DNA of 64,000 nucleotides from Anaerolineae bacterium (GTDB lineage Bacteria; Chloroflexota; Anaerolineae; Aggregatilineales; Phototrophicaceae), in the NCBI GenBank assembly GCA_022822305.1, contig JAJEBY010000003.1, forward strand, positions 372,001 through 436,000. Reading direction: 5' to 3'. Shown in pieces: positions 16,580 to 25,861 of this stretch. The number at the start of each line of letters is the position of its first letter. Position 1 is the first letter of the stretch. The position numbers and the translations under genes are program-made. Under the pieces are notes generated by a model. It ran no database searches, had not been told where the DNA came from, and saw nothing but the letters and a program-made list of their open reading frames with translations.

Positions 16580-16847
16580 TACCCTCATCCCCCGGCCCGT
16601 TGCCCCCATAGCGTTTGGCGAGCGGTCAAGTTTGTGTGGAGAGCTTGCACCCTGGTCAACCCCTCTCCCCAGACCCCGCTCTTGGTTCTAAGGTGAAGCA
16701 CTCGAAGCATAGCAGAGGTGGAGCGCATCCACAGAAAATGATGATTGATGTCAAAATCAGAAGAATCTTCTGCAATTGATCCCATTCTCAAAGACGAGTC
16801 ACCCTTCCCCATTGCGATGGGGAAGGGCCGGGGATGGGGTAGAAAAA
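16580..16847. repeat. Class 2 dispersed repeat (CCCTTCCCC hairpin and C-rich block)
   Basis: The 460 bases upstream of the PhyH gene hold no gene. At 16802-16827 CCCTTCCCC pairs with GGGGAAGGG around an eight-base loop, followed by GGGGATGGGGTAGAA; a C-rich relative (CATCCCCCGGCCC) lies at 16586-16600. The same motifs recur near 26050-26134 and 47831-47880. Confidence 0.6.
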
Positions 16848-16938
16848 ACGTGTCCATTCTTCAGGCCCAACTCGAGGAAAGGGGGAGCGCGATCGACGAG
16901 ATGCCCTCTGATGACCGAAGTCTTGAGTTCTCCGCAAA

Positions 16939-17261
16939 CTACTCGATGTCGACTTCCGCTTTGCTTTTGCGCGGGGGAGGCTGGGACTGAAGCTTGATCT
17001 CGATGCCGCCAAAAAGTGGGCGCAGATATTGTAGATGGCGACGACGATGCCGGTGGAGATGCCGCCGGTCAGCGCCGCCCAGAAGGCCGCCGCCGCCAGC
17101 ATGGGACCGAGCACATCGGGCGGGATGATGACATCCCAGAACTTGAAGAGATAATTGAGCAGCAGAAAGATGATGATGGGGATAACGGCGCAAGCCGCCG
17201 AAACGACCGCGGAAATCTTGACGGCGGAGACGAATCCGATGCTCTTGAGTGTGTGGGTCAT
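16939..17261 (-). CDS. DUF3566-like small membrane protein, apparently frameshifted
   Basis: The start at 17261 encodes two hydrophobic helices (about residues 18-38 and 50-75) and then AIYNICAH. In that frame the sequence next becomes low-complexity Ser/Arg and runs on to 16788. In the neighbouring frame the expected continuation appears: FGGIEIKLQSQPPPRKSKAEVDIE and stop at 16939. The join falls on an A5 run at 17011-17015 (T5 in the gene); one more T restores an intact protein of about 106 residues ending in the common ..YN..A..FGGIE pattern. This is either a homopolymer sequencing error or a recent mutation. Function is unknown; the family is seen as small integral membrane proteins. Confidence 0.65.
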
Positions 17262-17288
17262 GGGAACCTCATTCTACTGCGAATCAGG

Positions 17289-17816
17289 TCACTTGAAGCC
17301 CGCTTCGTGTATAAAATCTTCAATCAAAGTCTGCATATCAAGGTGAAGATTCTCGAACAACTCGTCAAAATAGCTACGCTTAGCGATAAATCTGCGATTG
17401 TGAGCGGACCGATCACCGAGTTTCTTGAGCTTTCGGAGAATGTCCTTCGTATCCCGGCTTAAATTCAAGTTGCTGCCATTGCAGGCTTCGTCAATCAGCC
17501 GCTTCAAAGAATAGAAGTCGCCATCGGTCTTCTTTATCGCGGCTTCCTTATTCTTCTCAATGTAAGTTTCGATGATGAGCGTCTCGACGAACCGTCTTAG
17601 CATGACTGCACAGGCGTCATACCAGCCATTCTCGTATGTTCCGTTAATCTGATCCGCGACCTTTTCCAGATATCCTCTTGTTCCGGCGATAAGCGTTGGG
17701 TCAATAACCCGCGCTGTCCGAGGCTTCGTTCCCTCTAGTGGCGGCTGCGTCGCATCTTCCGCGCTCTCTTGCAGTTGCCTGAGCGCGTCGAGAGCATTTC
17801 TCGCGAACTGTCTCAT
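17289..17816 (-). CDS. Helical HEPN/DUF4145-like protein
   Basis: A 175-residue, mostly helical protein. The segment MLRRFVETLIIETYI...., then FYSLKRLIDEACN, then ILRKLKKLGDRSAHNRR resembles DUF4145 and related HEPN-like folds, where the final R-x2-H region is near the putative active or dimer site. A canonical R-x4-6-H RNase motif is not obvious. It starts five bases after the stop of the DUF5343 gene, so the two are co-translated. The pair is AT-richer than its surroundings. HEPN-like partners occur often in toxin-antitoxin and phage defence units; that role is a hypothesis here. Confidence 0.55.
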   Translation of the reverse strand: MRQFARNALDALRQLQESAEDATQPPLEGTKPRTARVIDPTLIAGTRGYLEKVADQINGTYENGWYDACAVMLRRFVETLIIETYIEKNKEAAIKKTDGDFYSLKRLIDEACNGSNLNLSRDTKDILRKLKKLGDRSAHNRRFIAKRSYFDELFENLHLDMQTLIEDFIHEAGFK

Positions 17817-17821
17817 ACGAC

Positions 17822-18454
17822 TTATTCAGCATCTTTGCCGTATAAGTGTTTCGCCATACTTTCGAATATCTTATCGATCTGCTCTGGCGGCGCATCCGCA
17901 GCGATATGTACTTGAAAGTCAATGTGCAGTGTCGGCGTGGGCGATTCTACGCTAGATGGCGGGGCAACCAGCGGCACGCTCGTATCGGCCGATGCACCGT
18001 TACCGCCTTCGTTTGCGCTCGCACCATTAACTGACACGGCACTAAAATCCGCCAATGAGCAAAGGACTTGGAAAGTCTTAACCGTCCGCATTATTGCTTG
18101 TTCACCCGCAGTTGAGTGGGCTTTGAAGAAGTCTTTCAACTCTTCTTCGCTGCGCAAGTGAGCGTCGGCATGCACTTCATACAATGACGCATACCCTCGC
18201 TTTATCGCTGTAGCCAGCACAGTTTTAGACTTTGCGGCTTGCCGAAACTCGCTCCAGCTGCTTGTGGGATGCCGCGAAGAATCGACTAAGCCGATGAATT
18301 CTACGATCGGCAACAGTGATCGGTCGTTTGAAGACTTCAACCCAATGGAGTGTAACCAAGTCTTTGTGGCCTTGTCAGGAATTCCTACAGTCTTGATCTT
18401 GTCCAAGAGTGATTCAAGCTTCGATGGCACCGCCGCATAAGGGAAGTCAGCCAT
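17822..18454 (-). CDS. DUF5343-family protein
   Basis: A 210-residue protein resembling DUF5343: a helix-turn-helix-like N-terminal half (IKTVGIPDKATKTWLHSIGLKSSNDRSLLPIVEFIGLVD....PT) and a helical middle with the end MRTVKTFQVLCSLADF. After a Ser/Asn/Gly/Ala-rich linker (about 142-180), the C-terminus HIDFQVHIAADAPPEQIDKIFESMAKHLYG looks like a separate docking segment. ATG 18454 has GGAG eight bases upstream, better than the frame start TTG 18472. It forms a two-gene operon with the HEPN-like gene. A regulator or sensor role is plausible but unproven. Confidence 0.65.
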   Translation of the reverse strand: MADFPYAAVPSKLESLLDKIKTVGIPDKATKTWLHSIGLKSSNDRSLLPIVEFIGLVDSSRHPTSSWSEFRQAAKSKTVLATAIKRGYASLYEVHADAHLRSEEELKDFFKAHSTAGEQAIMRTVKTFQVLCSLADFSAVSVNGASANEGGNGASADTSVPLVAPPSSVESPTPTLHIDFQVHIAADAPPEQIDKIFESMAKHLYGKDAE

Positions 18455-18528
18455 TATCTTGTCTCCTACCAAATTCGCTACACTGTATACACGTTAACAT
18501 GCACAAGTGCCCGTGTCAACTGAAGAAT

Positions 18529-18577
18529 CTATGTTTAGTCATAGAATGTATATTCTAAGACTACAGTATAAGCTGTA
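18529..18577 (-). promoter_or_regulatory. Three stacked short inverted repeats upstream of the DUF5343 operon
   Basis: CTATG/CATAG (18529-18544), TAGAAT/ATTCTA (18542-18557) and TACAG/CTGTA (18562-18577) follow one another in AT-rich DNA between the metH stop and the DUF5343 start. The spacing and exact symmetry look like operator sites for a dimeric or multimeric regulator, possibly the DUF5343 protein itself. Confidence 0.45.
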
Positions 18578-18597
18578 TCGCAAGACGTAGACCGCTG

Positions 18598-21500
18598 CTA
18601 ACCCAAAATCTGACCCGCCCGATCCAGATTGCCGACGCTGTAATATTTGGCGTCCGGATGATGCGCGAAGAGGGCGGCCGTACTCTGCTCCGGCACCCAC
18701 TGCCAGGACGCGGTCAAGGACATGCCCAGCGCCGTCTCCAATTGCGGCAGCAAGCGCAGCACAATCTCGTGATCTTGCAATTCCGGGCAGGCGGGATAAC
18801 CCCAGCTGTAGCGTTTGCCCTGCCCTTCCGGAATCCCGAGCTGACCGCTGACGAGCTTGGACAGGTAGTTGGCAGTCGCTTCCGCCGCTTGCACCGCCAG
18901 CCCGTGAAAGAAATAAGCTTCGCTGTATTCGTCGGCCGCTTGCAAGCGCTCGAATTCGGCCGTGGCGACGGCGCCGACGGTCACAGTCTGCAAGACCATG
19001 ACATCGACTTTGTCTCCCTCGAGCGCGGCGAAATAATCGCTGATGCAGAGGTATTCGCCATCGGGCTGACGCGGGAAGCTGAAGCGGGCGATTTCAGTTT
19101 TCTGTCCGCTTGCGGCATAGGCGGCAGGATCCCAGACGATCAAGTCATCGCTGTCGCTGTTGACCGGCAAGTAGGCATAGACCGCCTGCGGCTGCAGCGT
19201 GCCGCGCGCCTGCGCGTCTTTGGCCATGCGCAGCAGGCGCGCTTCAAAATCCGCTTCGAGTTGCTGCCACTCCGCGCCCCGCGCGTTCTTGGCGCCCCAG
19301 GAGAGGCGAAAGAGTTCCGGCTTGTGCAGATGCTGCAAGACGATGGGCAGCGGCATCTCCTGAATGACGCGCCCGCCCCAGAACGGCGGCGTCGGGATCA
19401 TGGACGCGTCGCTGACCGTCTTGCGCATGCCCCCGCGGCGGGAGCGGCGGCGGCGCGGCTGGCGCTCCACCTCGGCGTAGGCTTGGCTGAACACATCATC
19501 TAGAAACTGACCCTGGCGCTCGCGATCGAGCAGCTGATCGACCACCGACAGCCCTTCGAAGGCATCTTTGCAATAGAAGACGCCGGCGTCGTAAGGTTCC
19601 TGAGTGTCATCGAGGAAAAGGATGCGGTGGCCGAAGCGGCGATTGATGGCCGCCCCACCGATCAGCACCGGTATATCCAGGCCTCGGCGCGCCAGTTCGT
19701 TGACGATAAGCGGCATCTGCTTGGACGTGCTGACCAGCAGCGCCGAGAGCCCGATGGCGTCGGCCTGATGCTCAAGCGCCTTGTCGATTATGGTATTGGC
19801 GGGCACCTGCTTGCCCAGGTCATGCACGGTGTAGCCGTTGTTGCTGAGGATGGTCTTGACCAGATTCTTGCCGATATCGTGCACATCGCCGTAGACGGTT
19901 GCCAGCACGACGATGCCTTTGCTGACGCCCTCCACCACCTCCATGAATTGTTCGAGGTAGGCAACCGCTTTTTTCATCACCTCGGCCGATTGCAGCACGA
20001 AGGGCAAGATCAGCTGGCCGGCGCCGAATTTATCGCCGACCTCTTTCATGGCCGGCAGCAGCACGGTATTCAAGGTTGCAACCGCGTCTTTGCGGGTCAA
20101 GATATCGTCGATCAGCGCTTCCACGCCCTCTTTCTTGCGATGCACGATCTGCCAATGCAGGGCTTCTTCGCTGGTCATCCCCGCCGTCGGGTCTATCACA
20201 GCCGCGCCGGTGACCTGTACCTTGTTTTCCTCGAAATATTGGATGAAGCGCGGCAAGGCATCAGCATCCCGATTGAAAATCAGATCTTCCGCCAATTGGC
20301 GCTGCTCATCGGGAATCTCGAAGTAGGGCGCAATGTGGGCGGGATTGACGATGGCCATGTCCAGGCCCGCATTGACCGCGTGATACATGAAGACCCGGTT
20401 CAGCACGCCGCGGGCGGCCGCGCCCACGCCAAAGCTGACGTTGCTGATGCCGAGCGCGGTCATCACGCCCGGAATCCGCTGCTTGATCAGGCGAATGCCT
20501 TCGATGGTCTCTAAAGCGTCGTTGCGCAGTTCTTCTTGTCCGGTGGTCAAGGGAAAGGTCAACGCATCGAAGATCAAGTCTTCAGGCGACATGCCATATT
20601 CGATCCGCGCGATTGCCGTGATGCGCTGGGCGATTTCCAGCTTCTTTTCACGGGTGTGCGCCATGCCGTCTTCGTCGATGGTCATGGAAAGCACCGCGGC
20701 GCCGTGTTTGACGGCGATGGGCAGGATCTGGTCGATGCGTTCGCGGCCGTTTTCCAGGTTATTGCCGTTGATGATGCCGCGCCCGGGATAATGCGCGAGC
20801 GCCGCTTCGGCAACCTCGGCTTCGGTGGTATCGATGATCAGCGGCACTTCCACCGCCATCGACAGTTTCTTGACCAGTTGCTCCATCTGCTCTTTTTCGT
20901 CATCGCGCTCGGTGAGGGCGACGCAGACATCGAGCATATGAGCGCCGCCATCGACCTGCCCCACGGCGATCTGCACGATGCTGTCAAAATCGTCTTCCAG
21001 CAGCAGGCGTTTGACCTTGCGGCTGCCCTGGCTGTTGACGCGTTCGCCGATCAGCGTGGGAGCGGGGTCCTGGATCATGCGCGCCGCCGTCATGCCGCTG
21101 GAGACTCGCGGTTCCACGATAATCTCGCGCAGCGATGGCGCTACCCGCTCGGCGCGCATTCGCAGCGTGTCTTCGTAGCTGATGCCGTGCACGCGTTGGT
21201 AGAGACTTGCGATGTGCTCGGGCGTGGTGCCGCAGCAGCCGCCAACCACGTTGACGCCCCAGCGCGCGAATTCGGCCACCAATTCGCTGAATGGTTCCGG
21301 CTGCATAGGGTATACCGCTTCGCCGTCAACATTGATGGGCAAGCCGGCATTGGGCAAAACGCTGATGGGAAATGGCGACCGCTCGATCAGATACTGAATC
21401 GGCAAACGCATATACTCGGGACCGGTCGAGCAATTCATGCCAAGCACATCAATCGGCAGCGCCGATAATGTCACCACCGCGCCGGTGATATCGGTGCCGA

Positions 21501-22146
21501 AGAGCATGCGTCCGCTCACATCAAGCGTGATCTGCACCTGTAAGGGTATGCGGCTGCCGCTGTCGGCGAAGTAGCGATTGACGCCATGTACGGCGGCTTT
21601 GACTTCCAGAATATCCTGGCTGGTCTCGAGCAGCAGCAGATCGGCGCCGCCCTCGACCAATCCCGACGCCTGTTCATAAAAGAGCTCAGCCAGCTCATCG
21701 AAGCTGATATCGCTGAGATCCGGATCATCGCCGGAGGGCAACTTGCCGCTGGGTCCCATGCTGCCGGCGACGAAACGCGGGATGCCGGTTTCCGCTTCAA
21801 TAGCGTCACAAGCAGCGCGGGCAATCCGCGCGGCGGCGCGATTGATCTCGACCACCTGGTCGCCGAGACCATGCTCGGCCAGCGTCAGACGATTGCCGCG
21901 GAAAGTATTGGTTTCGATGGCGTCGCAGCCGACGCGCAGGAAAGAATCGTGGATCTCGCGGATGATATCGGGTCGGCTGATGACGAGATAATCCAGACAA
22001 TCCTGATATTGCTCGCCGCCGTAGTCGGCGGGCGTCAAGTCGTAACTCTGGATGCTGGTGCCCATGGCGCCGTCGAAGATGACGACATGGTCGTCAATGG
22101 CGTCCAGGTAGCGTCTGTTGGTGAAGTCTGGCTTTGATGAATTCAT
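18598..22146 (-). CDS. metH: Cobalamin-dependent methionine synthase
   Basis: A protein of 1182 residues that methylates homocysteine from methyltetrahydrofolate through methylcobalamin. Domain order is complete: homocysteine-binding barrel (zinc ligands Cys239 in GMNCSTGP and Cys304-Cys305 in GGCCGTTPEH), pterin-binding barrel (ERVNSQGSRK to about residue 610), cobalamin cap and Rossmann domain (GDVHDIGKN, axial His756), and the AdoMet reactivation domain at the C-terminus (RYSWGYPACPEL). A polybasic linker (RQPRRRRSRRGG) separates the last two domains. The frame extends to 22194; I prefer ATG 22146, which lies seven bases after an extended -10-like TGCTATCAT. No Shine-Dalgarno site is seen, so the transcript may be leaderless. 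No cobalamin riboswitch is evident. Confidence 0.97.
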   Translation of the reverse strand: MNSSKPDFTNRRYLDAIDDHVVIFDGAMGTSIQSYDLTPADYGGEQYQDCLDYLVISRPDIIREIHDSFLRVGCDAIETNTFRGNRLTLAEHGLGDQVVEINRAAARIARAACDAIEAETGIPRFVAGSMGPSGKLPSGDDPDLSDISFDELAELFYEQASGLVEGGADLLLLETSQDILEVKAAVHGVNRYFADSGSRIPLQVQITLDVSGRMLFGTDITGAVVTLSALPIDVLGMNCSTGPEYMRLPIQYLIERSPFPISVLPNAGLPINVDGEAVYPMQPEPFSELVAEFARWGVNVVGGCCGTTPEHIASLYQRVHGISYEDTLRMRAERVAPSLREIIVEPRVSSGMTAARMIQDPAPTLIGERVNSQGSRKVKRLLLEDDFDSIVQIAVGQVDGGAHMLDVCVALTERDDEKEQMEQLVKKLSMAVEVPLIIDTTEAEVAEAALAHYPGRGIINGNNLENGRERIDQILPIAVKHGAAVLSMTIDEDGMAHTREKKLEIAQRITAIARIEYGMSPEDLIFDALTFPLTTGQEELRNDALETIEGIRLIKQRIPGVMTALGISNVSFGVGAAARGVLNRVFMYHAVNAGLDMAIVNPAHIAPYFEIPDEQRQLAEDLIFNRDADALPRFIQYFEENKVQVTGAAVIDPTAGMTSEEALHWQIVHRKKEGVEALIDDILTRKDAVATLNTVLLPAMKEVGDKFGAGQLILPFVLQSAEVMKKAVAYLEQFMEVVEGVSKGIVVLATVYGDVHDIGKNLVKTILSNNGYTVHDLGKQVPANTIIDKALEHQADAIGLSALLVSTSKQMPLIVNELARRGLDIPVLIGGAAINRRFGHRILFLDDTQEPYDAGVFYCKDAFEGLSVVDQLLDRERQGQFLDDVFSQAYAEVERQPRRRRSRRGGMRKTVSDASMIPTPPFWGGRVIQEMPLPIVLQHLHKPELFRLSWGAKNARGAEWQQLEADFEARLLRMAKDAQARGTLQPQAVYAYLPVNSDSDDLIVWDPAAYAASGQKTEIARFSFPRQPDGEYLCISDYFAALEGDKVDVMVLQTVTVGAVATAEFERLQAADEYSEAYFFHGLAVQAAEATANYLSKLVSGQLGIPEGQGKRYSWGYPACPELQDHEIVLRLLPQLETALGMSLTASWQWVPEQSTAALFAHHPDAKYYSVGNLDRAGQILG

Positions 22147-22261
22147 GCCGCGCATGATAGCAGACGCCAAACTATTTTTCACGCCTGAGGGCAATGAAGG
22201 CTAATGTCGAAGACCATCGTCCTCAAGTGACGACTGTAATGCAGCATCAATTCATACGCGC

Positions 22262-22267
22262 TATAAT
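22262..22267 (+). promoter_or_regulatory. -10 box of the MFS gene
   Basis: A perfect TATAAT 33 bases before ATG 22301 in the divergent metH-MFS gap. No convincing -35 box accompanies it. Confidence 0.4.
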
Positions 22268-22300
22268 GCTTGCTTGGCTTGGCAAAAGAATTGAGACAAT

Positions 22301-23503
22301 ATGGAAGCTGGATCAGCAGCCATAAAGCGCAAAGCCAAGAGTATCGACGAGTTTCAGACCAGCCGCATCCTGCTGATCTGTGGCGGGCACTTCGTGCACG
22401 ATGTTTTCTCGTCATTCATCCCGCCGCTGTTGCCGCTGCTGATCGAGAAGCTGAGCCTGTCACTCGTCCTGGCCGGATCGCTGCCGGTCTGGATGCAGCT
22501 GCCGTCGCTGCTCGGTCCCTTCATCGGCTACCTGGCGGACCGGTTCAGTTTGCGCTACCTGGTCATATTCGCGCCGGCGGCAACGGCGACGCTGGCCACC
22601 TTGATCGGATTCATGCCCAGTTATGGCACAGCCGCGCTGCTGCTATTTTGCGTGGGCGTGAGCGTCATGGCGCTGCATGCGCCGGCGCCGGCCATGATCG
22701 CGCATATTTCCGGGAACAAGGTCGGGCGCGGCATGAGCTTCTTCATGGCGGGCGGCGAACTGGCGCGCACGGTAGGACCGCTGCTGGTGGGTTTCGGCGT
22801 CGCCCAATGGGGCATGGAAGGCTTGTGGCGTCTGATGTTTTTCGGATGGCTGGCGAGCGCCGTGCTCTACTGGCGGCTGCGCGATGTCTCCGCCAAGCGC
22901 GGCCCGCGCAAGCGTGGCGGCAAACCAATCATTAGACGTTTCGCGCGGGTCTTCGGGCCGCTGTTTGGCGTGATGCTGCTGCGGGGCATGGCCGCCAGCA
23001 CACTCGGCATTTTCATGGTTGTCTACCTGGTGACCGTGCGCGACGCCGATCTGATTGCGGCGACCAGCGCGTTGGCGCTGTACGAGCTGGCGGGCGTAGG
23101 AGGCGCGCTGGCCGGCGGCACGCTCAGCGACCGTTTTGGACGACGCCGGCTGGTCGTTGCCGCCATCGTGATATCGGCGCTGCTGATGCTGGCCTTTGTC
23201 CATGTCGAAGGCGCTCTGCTCATCCCGGTATTGATCGGGTTGGGACTGACGGCGCTTTCGGTCACGCCGGTCTTCCAAGCCTTGGTGCAGGACCAACTGC
23301 CGGATAACCGCGCCACCGCCAGCGGCGTATTCATGTTTTATGCCTTCGGCATCCGCGCCATAAACGTGATGGTGGCCGGCGCCATGGGCGACGCCTTTGG
23401 GTTGCAAACTGCGTTCACATTAGCCGCGCTGATATCAATGCTCTCGCTGCCGCTGGTGTTCACCTTGCCTTCCACGCCGCGAGCGCGGCACGAAGACCTC
23501 TAG
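22301..23503 (+). CDS. MFS transporter, fosmidomycin-resistance (Fsr)-like
   Basis: A 400-residue, 12-helix major facilitator protein. The N-terminal block GGHFVHDVFSSFIPPLLPLLIEKL and the following AG.LP..MQLPSLLGPFIGYLADR match the Fsr-like branch of drug exporters; the loop 2 motif (GYLADRFSLRY) and the second-half GGTLSDRFGRRR are intact. A basic cytoplasmic loop (RGPRKRGGK) divides the halves. It would export a small compound using the proton gradient. The stop shares the bases CTAG with the stop of the convergent STAS-like gene. Confidence 0.88.
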   Translation: MEAGSAAIKRKAKSIDEFQTSRILLICGGHFVHDVFSSFIPPLLPLLIEKLSLSLVLAGSLPVWMQLPSLLGPFIGYLADRFSLRYLVIFAPAATATLATLIGFMPSYGTAALLLFCVGVSVMALHAPAPAMIAHISGNKVGRGMSFFMAGGELARTVGPLLVGFGVAQWGMEGLWRLMFFGWLASAVLYWRLRDVSAKRGPRKRGGKPIIRRFARVFGPLFGVMLLRGMAASTLGIFMVVYLVTVRDADLIAATSALALYELAGVGGALAGGTLSDRFGRRRLVVAAIVISALLMLAFVHVEGALLIPVLIGLGLTALSVTPVFQALVQDQLPDNRATASGVFMFYAFGIRAINVMVAGAMGDAFGLQTAFTLAALISMLSLPLVFTLPSTPRARHEDL

Positions 23504-23895
23504 TCCTCGCCACCCCATTCGCGCAAGACGCCTTCCATTGCTTCCTCATCGCTGACAAATTTGATGATGCCGTCAGCAGTGGTCAAGGTATTCTCGGCAT
23601 CCAGACCCAGCTCGGCGAGCTCGGACGGCGGAATGCCGATGACAAGCGCGCGACCGGTCAGACACGCTTGCGTCGCTCGGTTGAAACTGCGTAAGTGAGC
23701 CGACGCGCCGGCGGGCAGCTTGGCGCGGCCGCTGGCCCGCAGGTCGATCACGCGATCGACGGGATGATCGACGCCGGAAAGCGTGAAAGTCGAGGCGCGC
23801 GCCGCGTGATGATAATCGCGCCAATTCCAGTCGCCCTCGGCGATATAACACATGACGCGGCGGGAATCATCTTTCCAGGCAAAACGAAAAGGCAT
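23500..23895 (-). CDS. STAS/SpoIIAA-like small protein, copy 1
   Basis: A 131-residue protein that begins with a WKDDSRRVMCYIAEGDWNWRDYH strand-turn-helix pattern, then VIDLRASGRAKLPAGA, and VIGIPPSEL. It resembles SpoIIAA-like or STAS-like folds. A second copy with the same layout is encoded at 51401. The open frame reaches 23937, but ATG 23895 has GGGAG eight bases upstream and matches the paralogue start. No phosphorylatable serine motif is certain. Role unknown; such single-domain proteins often bind partners or lipids. Confidence 0.6.
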   Translation of the reverse strand: MPFRFAWKDDSRRVMCYIAEGDWNWRDYHHAARASTFTLSGVDHPVDRVIDLRASGRAKLPAGASAHLRSFNRATQACLTGRALVIGIPPSELAELGLDAENTLTTADGIIKFVSDEEAMEGVLREWGGED

Positions 23896-24023
23896 TTTCC
23901 ATTCTCCCAGCTGACTCATGCGATTGCTTCTGGTCAAAGACTACTCAGGTCGGGCGGTCTTGTCGAGGTGGGCGGGCTGTGCCACAATGCCCTTGATCGA
24001 GGCAAGCCGGTGCATACCTGCTG

Positions 24024-24656
24024 ATGGAACTGAGATTTCGACTGCTTATAGTTGCGCTGGTCGGCGCTGTCGCCCTGGCAGTCTGGACATTTCCGGGCTG
24101 GCGCGGCATTTTCCGCGACCGCAGCCTGGACGGCGCTTTCCCCGGCCTGGAATTGGAATTGCAGGACGACTTTCTGGCGCTGCCCGCCGACCAGCGTCAG
24201 CAGCTCTTGACCATGCGCGAGCGCAGTCCGGAGATGGCCTTGGGCATGGTGCGCGTCGCCATCGGCGAAGTCGATATCGCGCCGGAATCCGAACAGAATA
24301 TGAGCGGCCTGACGGCTGCGCGGGTGTTGGCGCGCGGAAATTTCACCACGATTGACGCCCTGCACAAAGGCGAGGGCACCGCCACCATTTACGAGCTTCC
24401 CGGGCAGCGCATCTTGCGCTTTGAGGATTTCACGTCGACGCGTGGCGGAGACGCGCGCGTGTATTTGTCGCGCGATCCGCAACCGCGCAACGCGCTGGAG
24501 GTCGGCAGCGACTTCCTGAATCTGGGGCGGCTGAAAGGCAGCATCGGCAATCAGAATTATATTTTGCCCGCGGATCAAGACCTGAGCATCTACCGCTCAG
24601 TTGTCGTTTACTGCAAGCAATTTGAAACGGTGATCACCAGCGCTCGCATACGCTGA
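24024..24656 (+). CDS. Membrane-anchored DM13-domain protein
   Basis: A 210-residue protein with one N-terminal membrane helix (residues 7-22) and a C-terminal DM13 domain: GNFTTIDALHKGEGTA.IYELPGQ, LRFEDFTSTRGGDARVYLS, LGRLKGSIGNQNY.LP and SVVVYCKQF with the conserved Cys. DM13 domains are proposed electron-transfer or metal-linked modules on the cell surface. The usual GPDLHV stretch reads GGDARV here. A TPR gene follows after 29 bases and may be co-transcribed. Confidence 0.82.
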   Translation: MELRFRLLIVALVGAVALAVWTFPGWRGIFRDRSLDGAFPGLELELQDDFLALPADQRQQLLTMRERSPEMALGMVRVAIGEVDIAPESEQNMSGLTAARVLARGNFTTIDALHKGEGTATIYELPGQRILRFEDFTSTRGGDARVYLSRDPQPRNALEVGSDFLNLGRLKGSIGNQNYILPADQDLSIYRSVVVYCKQFETVITSARIR

Positions 24657-24685
24657 TCCCTGACCTGCGCGGAGGACGAGAACCC

Positions 24686-25828
24686 ATGCAGACGCGCCGC
24701 TTGACCCTGCTGCTAGTCATTTGCCTGGCATTGCTGCCGAGCCTCTTGATCAGTCCCTGGGCCAGCTCAGCAATCGACAAGGTCACCGTGACGCCAATGC
24801 CCGACGAGCCGCTGGATGTGGAGGCGGCGCTGGATGAGATCCGGGCGCTGCTGGCGGATAATGCTTACGAGGGCATCATCGAGTTGGCTGGCGACATCCT
24901 GTCGGCAGACGATGAGCGTTGGGAAGCCTATTACTATCGCGGATTCGTCCGCGCGCGGCAAGAAGACTGGGACGATGCCATCGCCGATTATGACATCGCC
25001 CTGGAGTTGCGTCCGTTTGACGCGCAGCTGTGGCGCTTGCGCGGTGATATGCGGCGGGAAAACGGCAATCCGCGGCGGGCGCTGGCGGATTATGAGCGAA
25101 GTCTATTCTTCAATCCGCGATCGACGCAGACCTATGTCAGCCTGGTTCGGTTGCATGATCGCGATCGCGACGAGACGCTGCGCGACCTCTACCAAAGCAT
25201 CATCGACGCCGGACGCGCCAGTCGGCAAGGCAACAGCTACCGCGCCATCGACATCCTTGACCAAGCCATCGACGGCGTGGAACGGCGGTCTGGTCTGTCT
25301 GAGCTCGGCTACGCCTATTATCAGCGCGCCAATATCTGGACCAGCCAAGAAGAATGGGACAACGCCCTGGCCGATATCAACACGGCGCTCGTATTGCAGC
25401 CGGAAATGCACGACTACTACCTGACCCGCGGTTTCATCCATGCGCAGATCGAGCAGCCGGCGTTGGCGGCGCCGGACTACTACCGACGGATGACCTTGCT
25501 CGAGCGCGAGTCGGTCGTCGGCGAATTGACCTTCGCGGAAAGCGTAACGATTGAGATGAATCACGGCGTGGTGGCGCGGCTGCAATTCCAGGGCGAAGCC
25601 GGTCAATCGGTGACGATCAGCGCGCGCGATTACCTGGGTGGCGGGGTCGATCCGCTGCTGGTATTGCTGGATGCCGATGGCGTGCCGATCGCTGGGGACG
25701 ATGACAGCGGCGGCGCGCTTGACGCGCTAATCACTCATATCGAGCTGCCGGCGGCCGGCGTCTACACGGCGCTGGTCAGTCACGCCAACGGCGGGTACGA
25801 AGGCGAAGTTCGCGTCAGCCTGCGCTGA
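24686..25828 (+). CDS. Secreted TPR protein with pre-peptidase C-terminal-like domain
   Basis: A 380-residue exported protein. Residues 1-29 form a signal peptide. Four or more TPR units follow (for example AYYYRGFVRARQEDWDDAI.DYDIALEL and ELGYAYYQRANIWTSQEEWDNAL.DINTAL.L). The last 100 residues form a beta domain of the PPC type (GQSVTISARD, DPLLVLLDADG, GDDDSG, LPAAGVYTALVSH). PPC domains usually sit on secreted hydrolases; here the TPR array replaces an enzyme, which suggests a scaffold or binding role outside the membrane. GGAGGA upstream supports ATG 24686. Confidence 0.85.
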   Translation: MQTRRLTLLLVICLALLPSLLISPWASSAIDKVTVTPMPDEPLDVEAALDEIRALLADNAYEGIIELAGDILSADDERWEAYYYRGFVRARQEDWDDAIADYDIALELRPFDAQLWRLRGDMRRENGNPRRALADYERSLFFNPRSTQTYVSLVRLHDRDRDETLRDLYQSIIDAGRASRQGNSYRAIDILDQAIDGVERRSGLSELGYAYYQRANIWTSQEEWDNALADINTALVLQPEMHDYYLTRGFIHAQIEQPALAAPDYYRRMTLLERESVVGELTFAESVTIEMNHGVVARLQFQGEAGQSVTISARDYLGGGVDPLLVLLDADGVPIAGDDDSGGALDALITHIELPAAGVYTALVSHANGGYEGEVRVSLR

Positions 25829-25861
25829 TTCATCCGCGGCGAAGACGAAAAAATGCGCTTT

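Noticed and set aside
16788..16938. C-terminal extension of the DUF3566-like frame
   Set aside because: It encodes low-complexity Ser/Arg sequence and ends in a class 2 repeat; the neighbouring frame gives the expected family ending.
22147..22300. Cobalamin or SAM riboswitch upstream of metH
   Set aside because: No conserved boxes and the gap is only about 150 bases, shared with a divergent gene.
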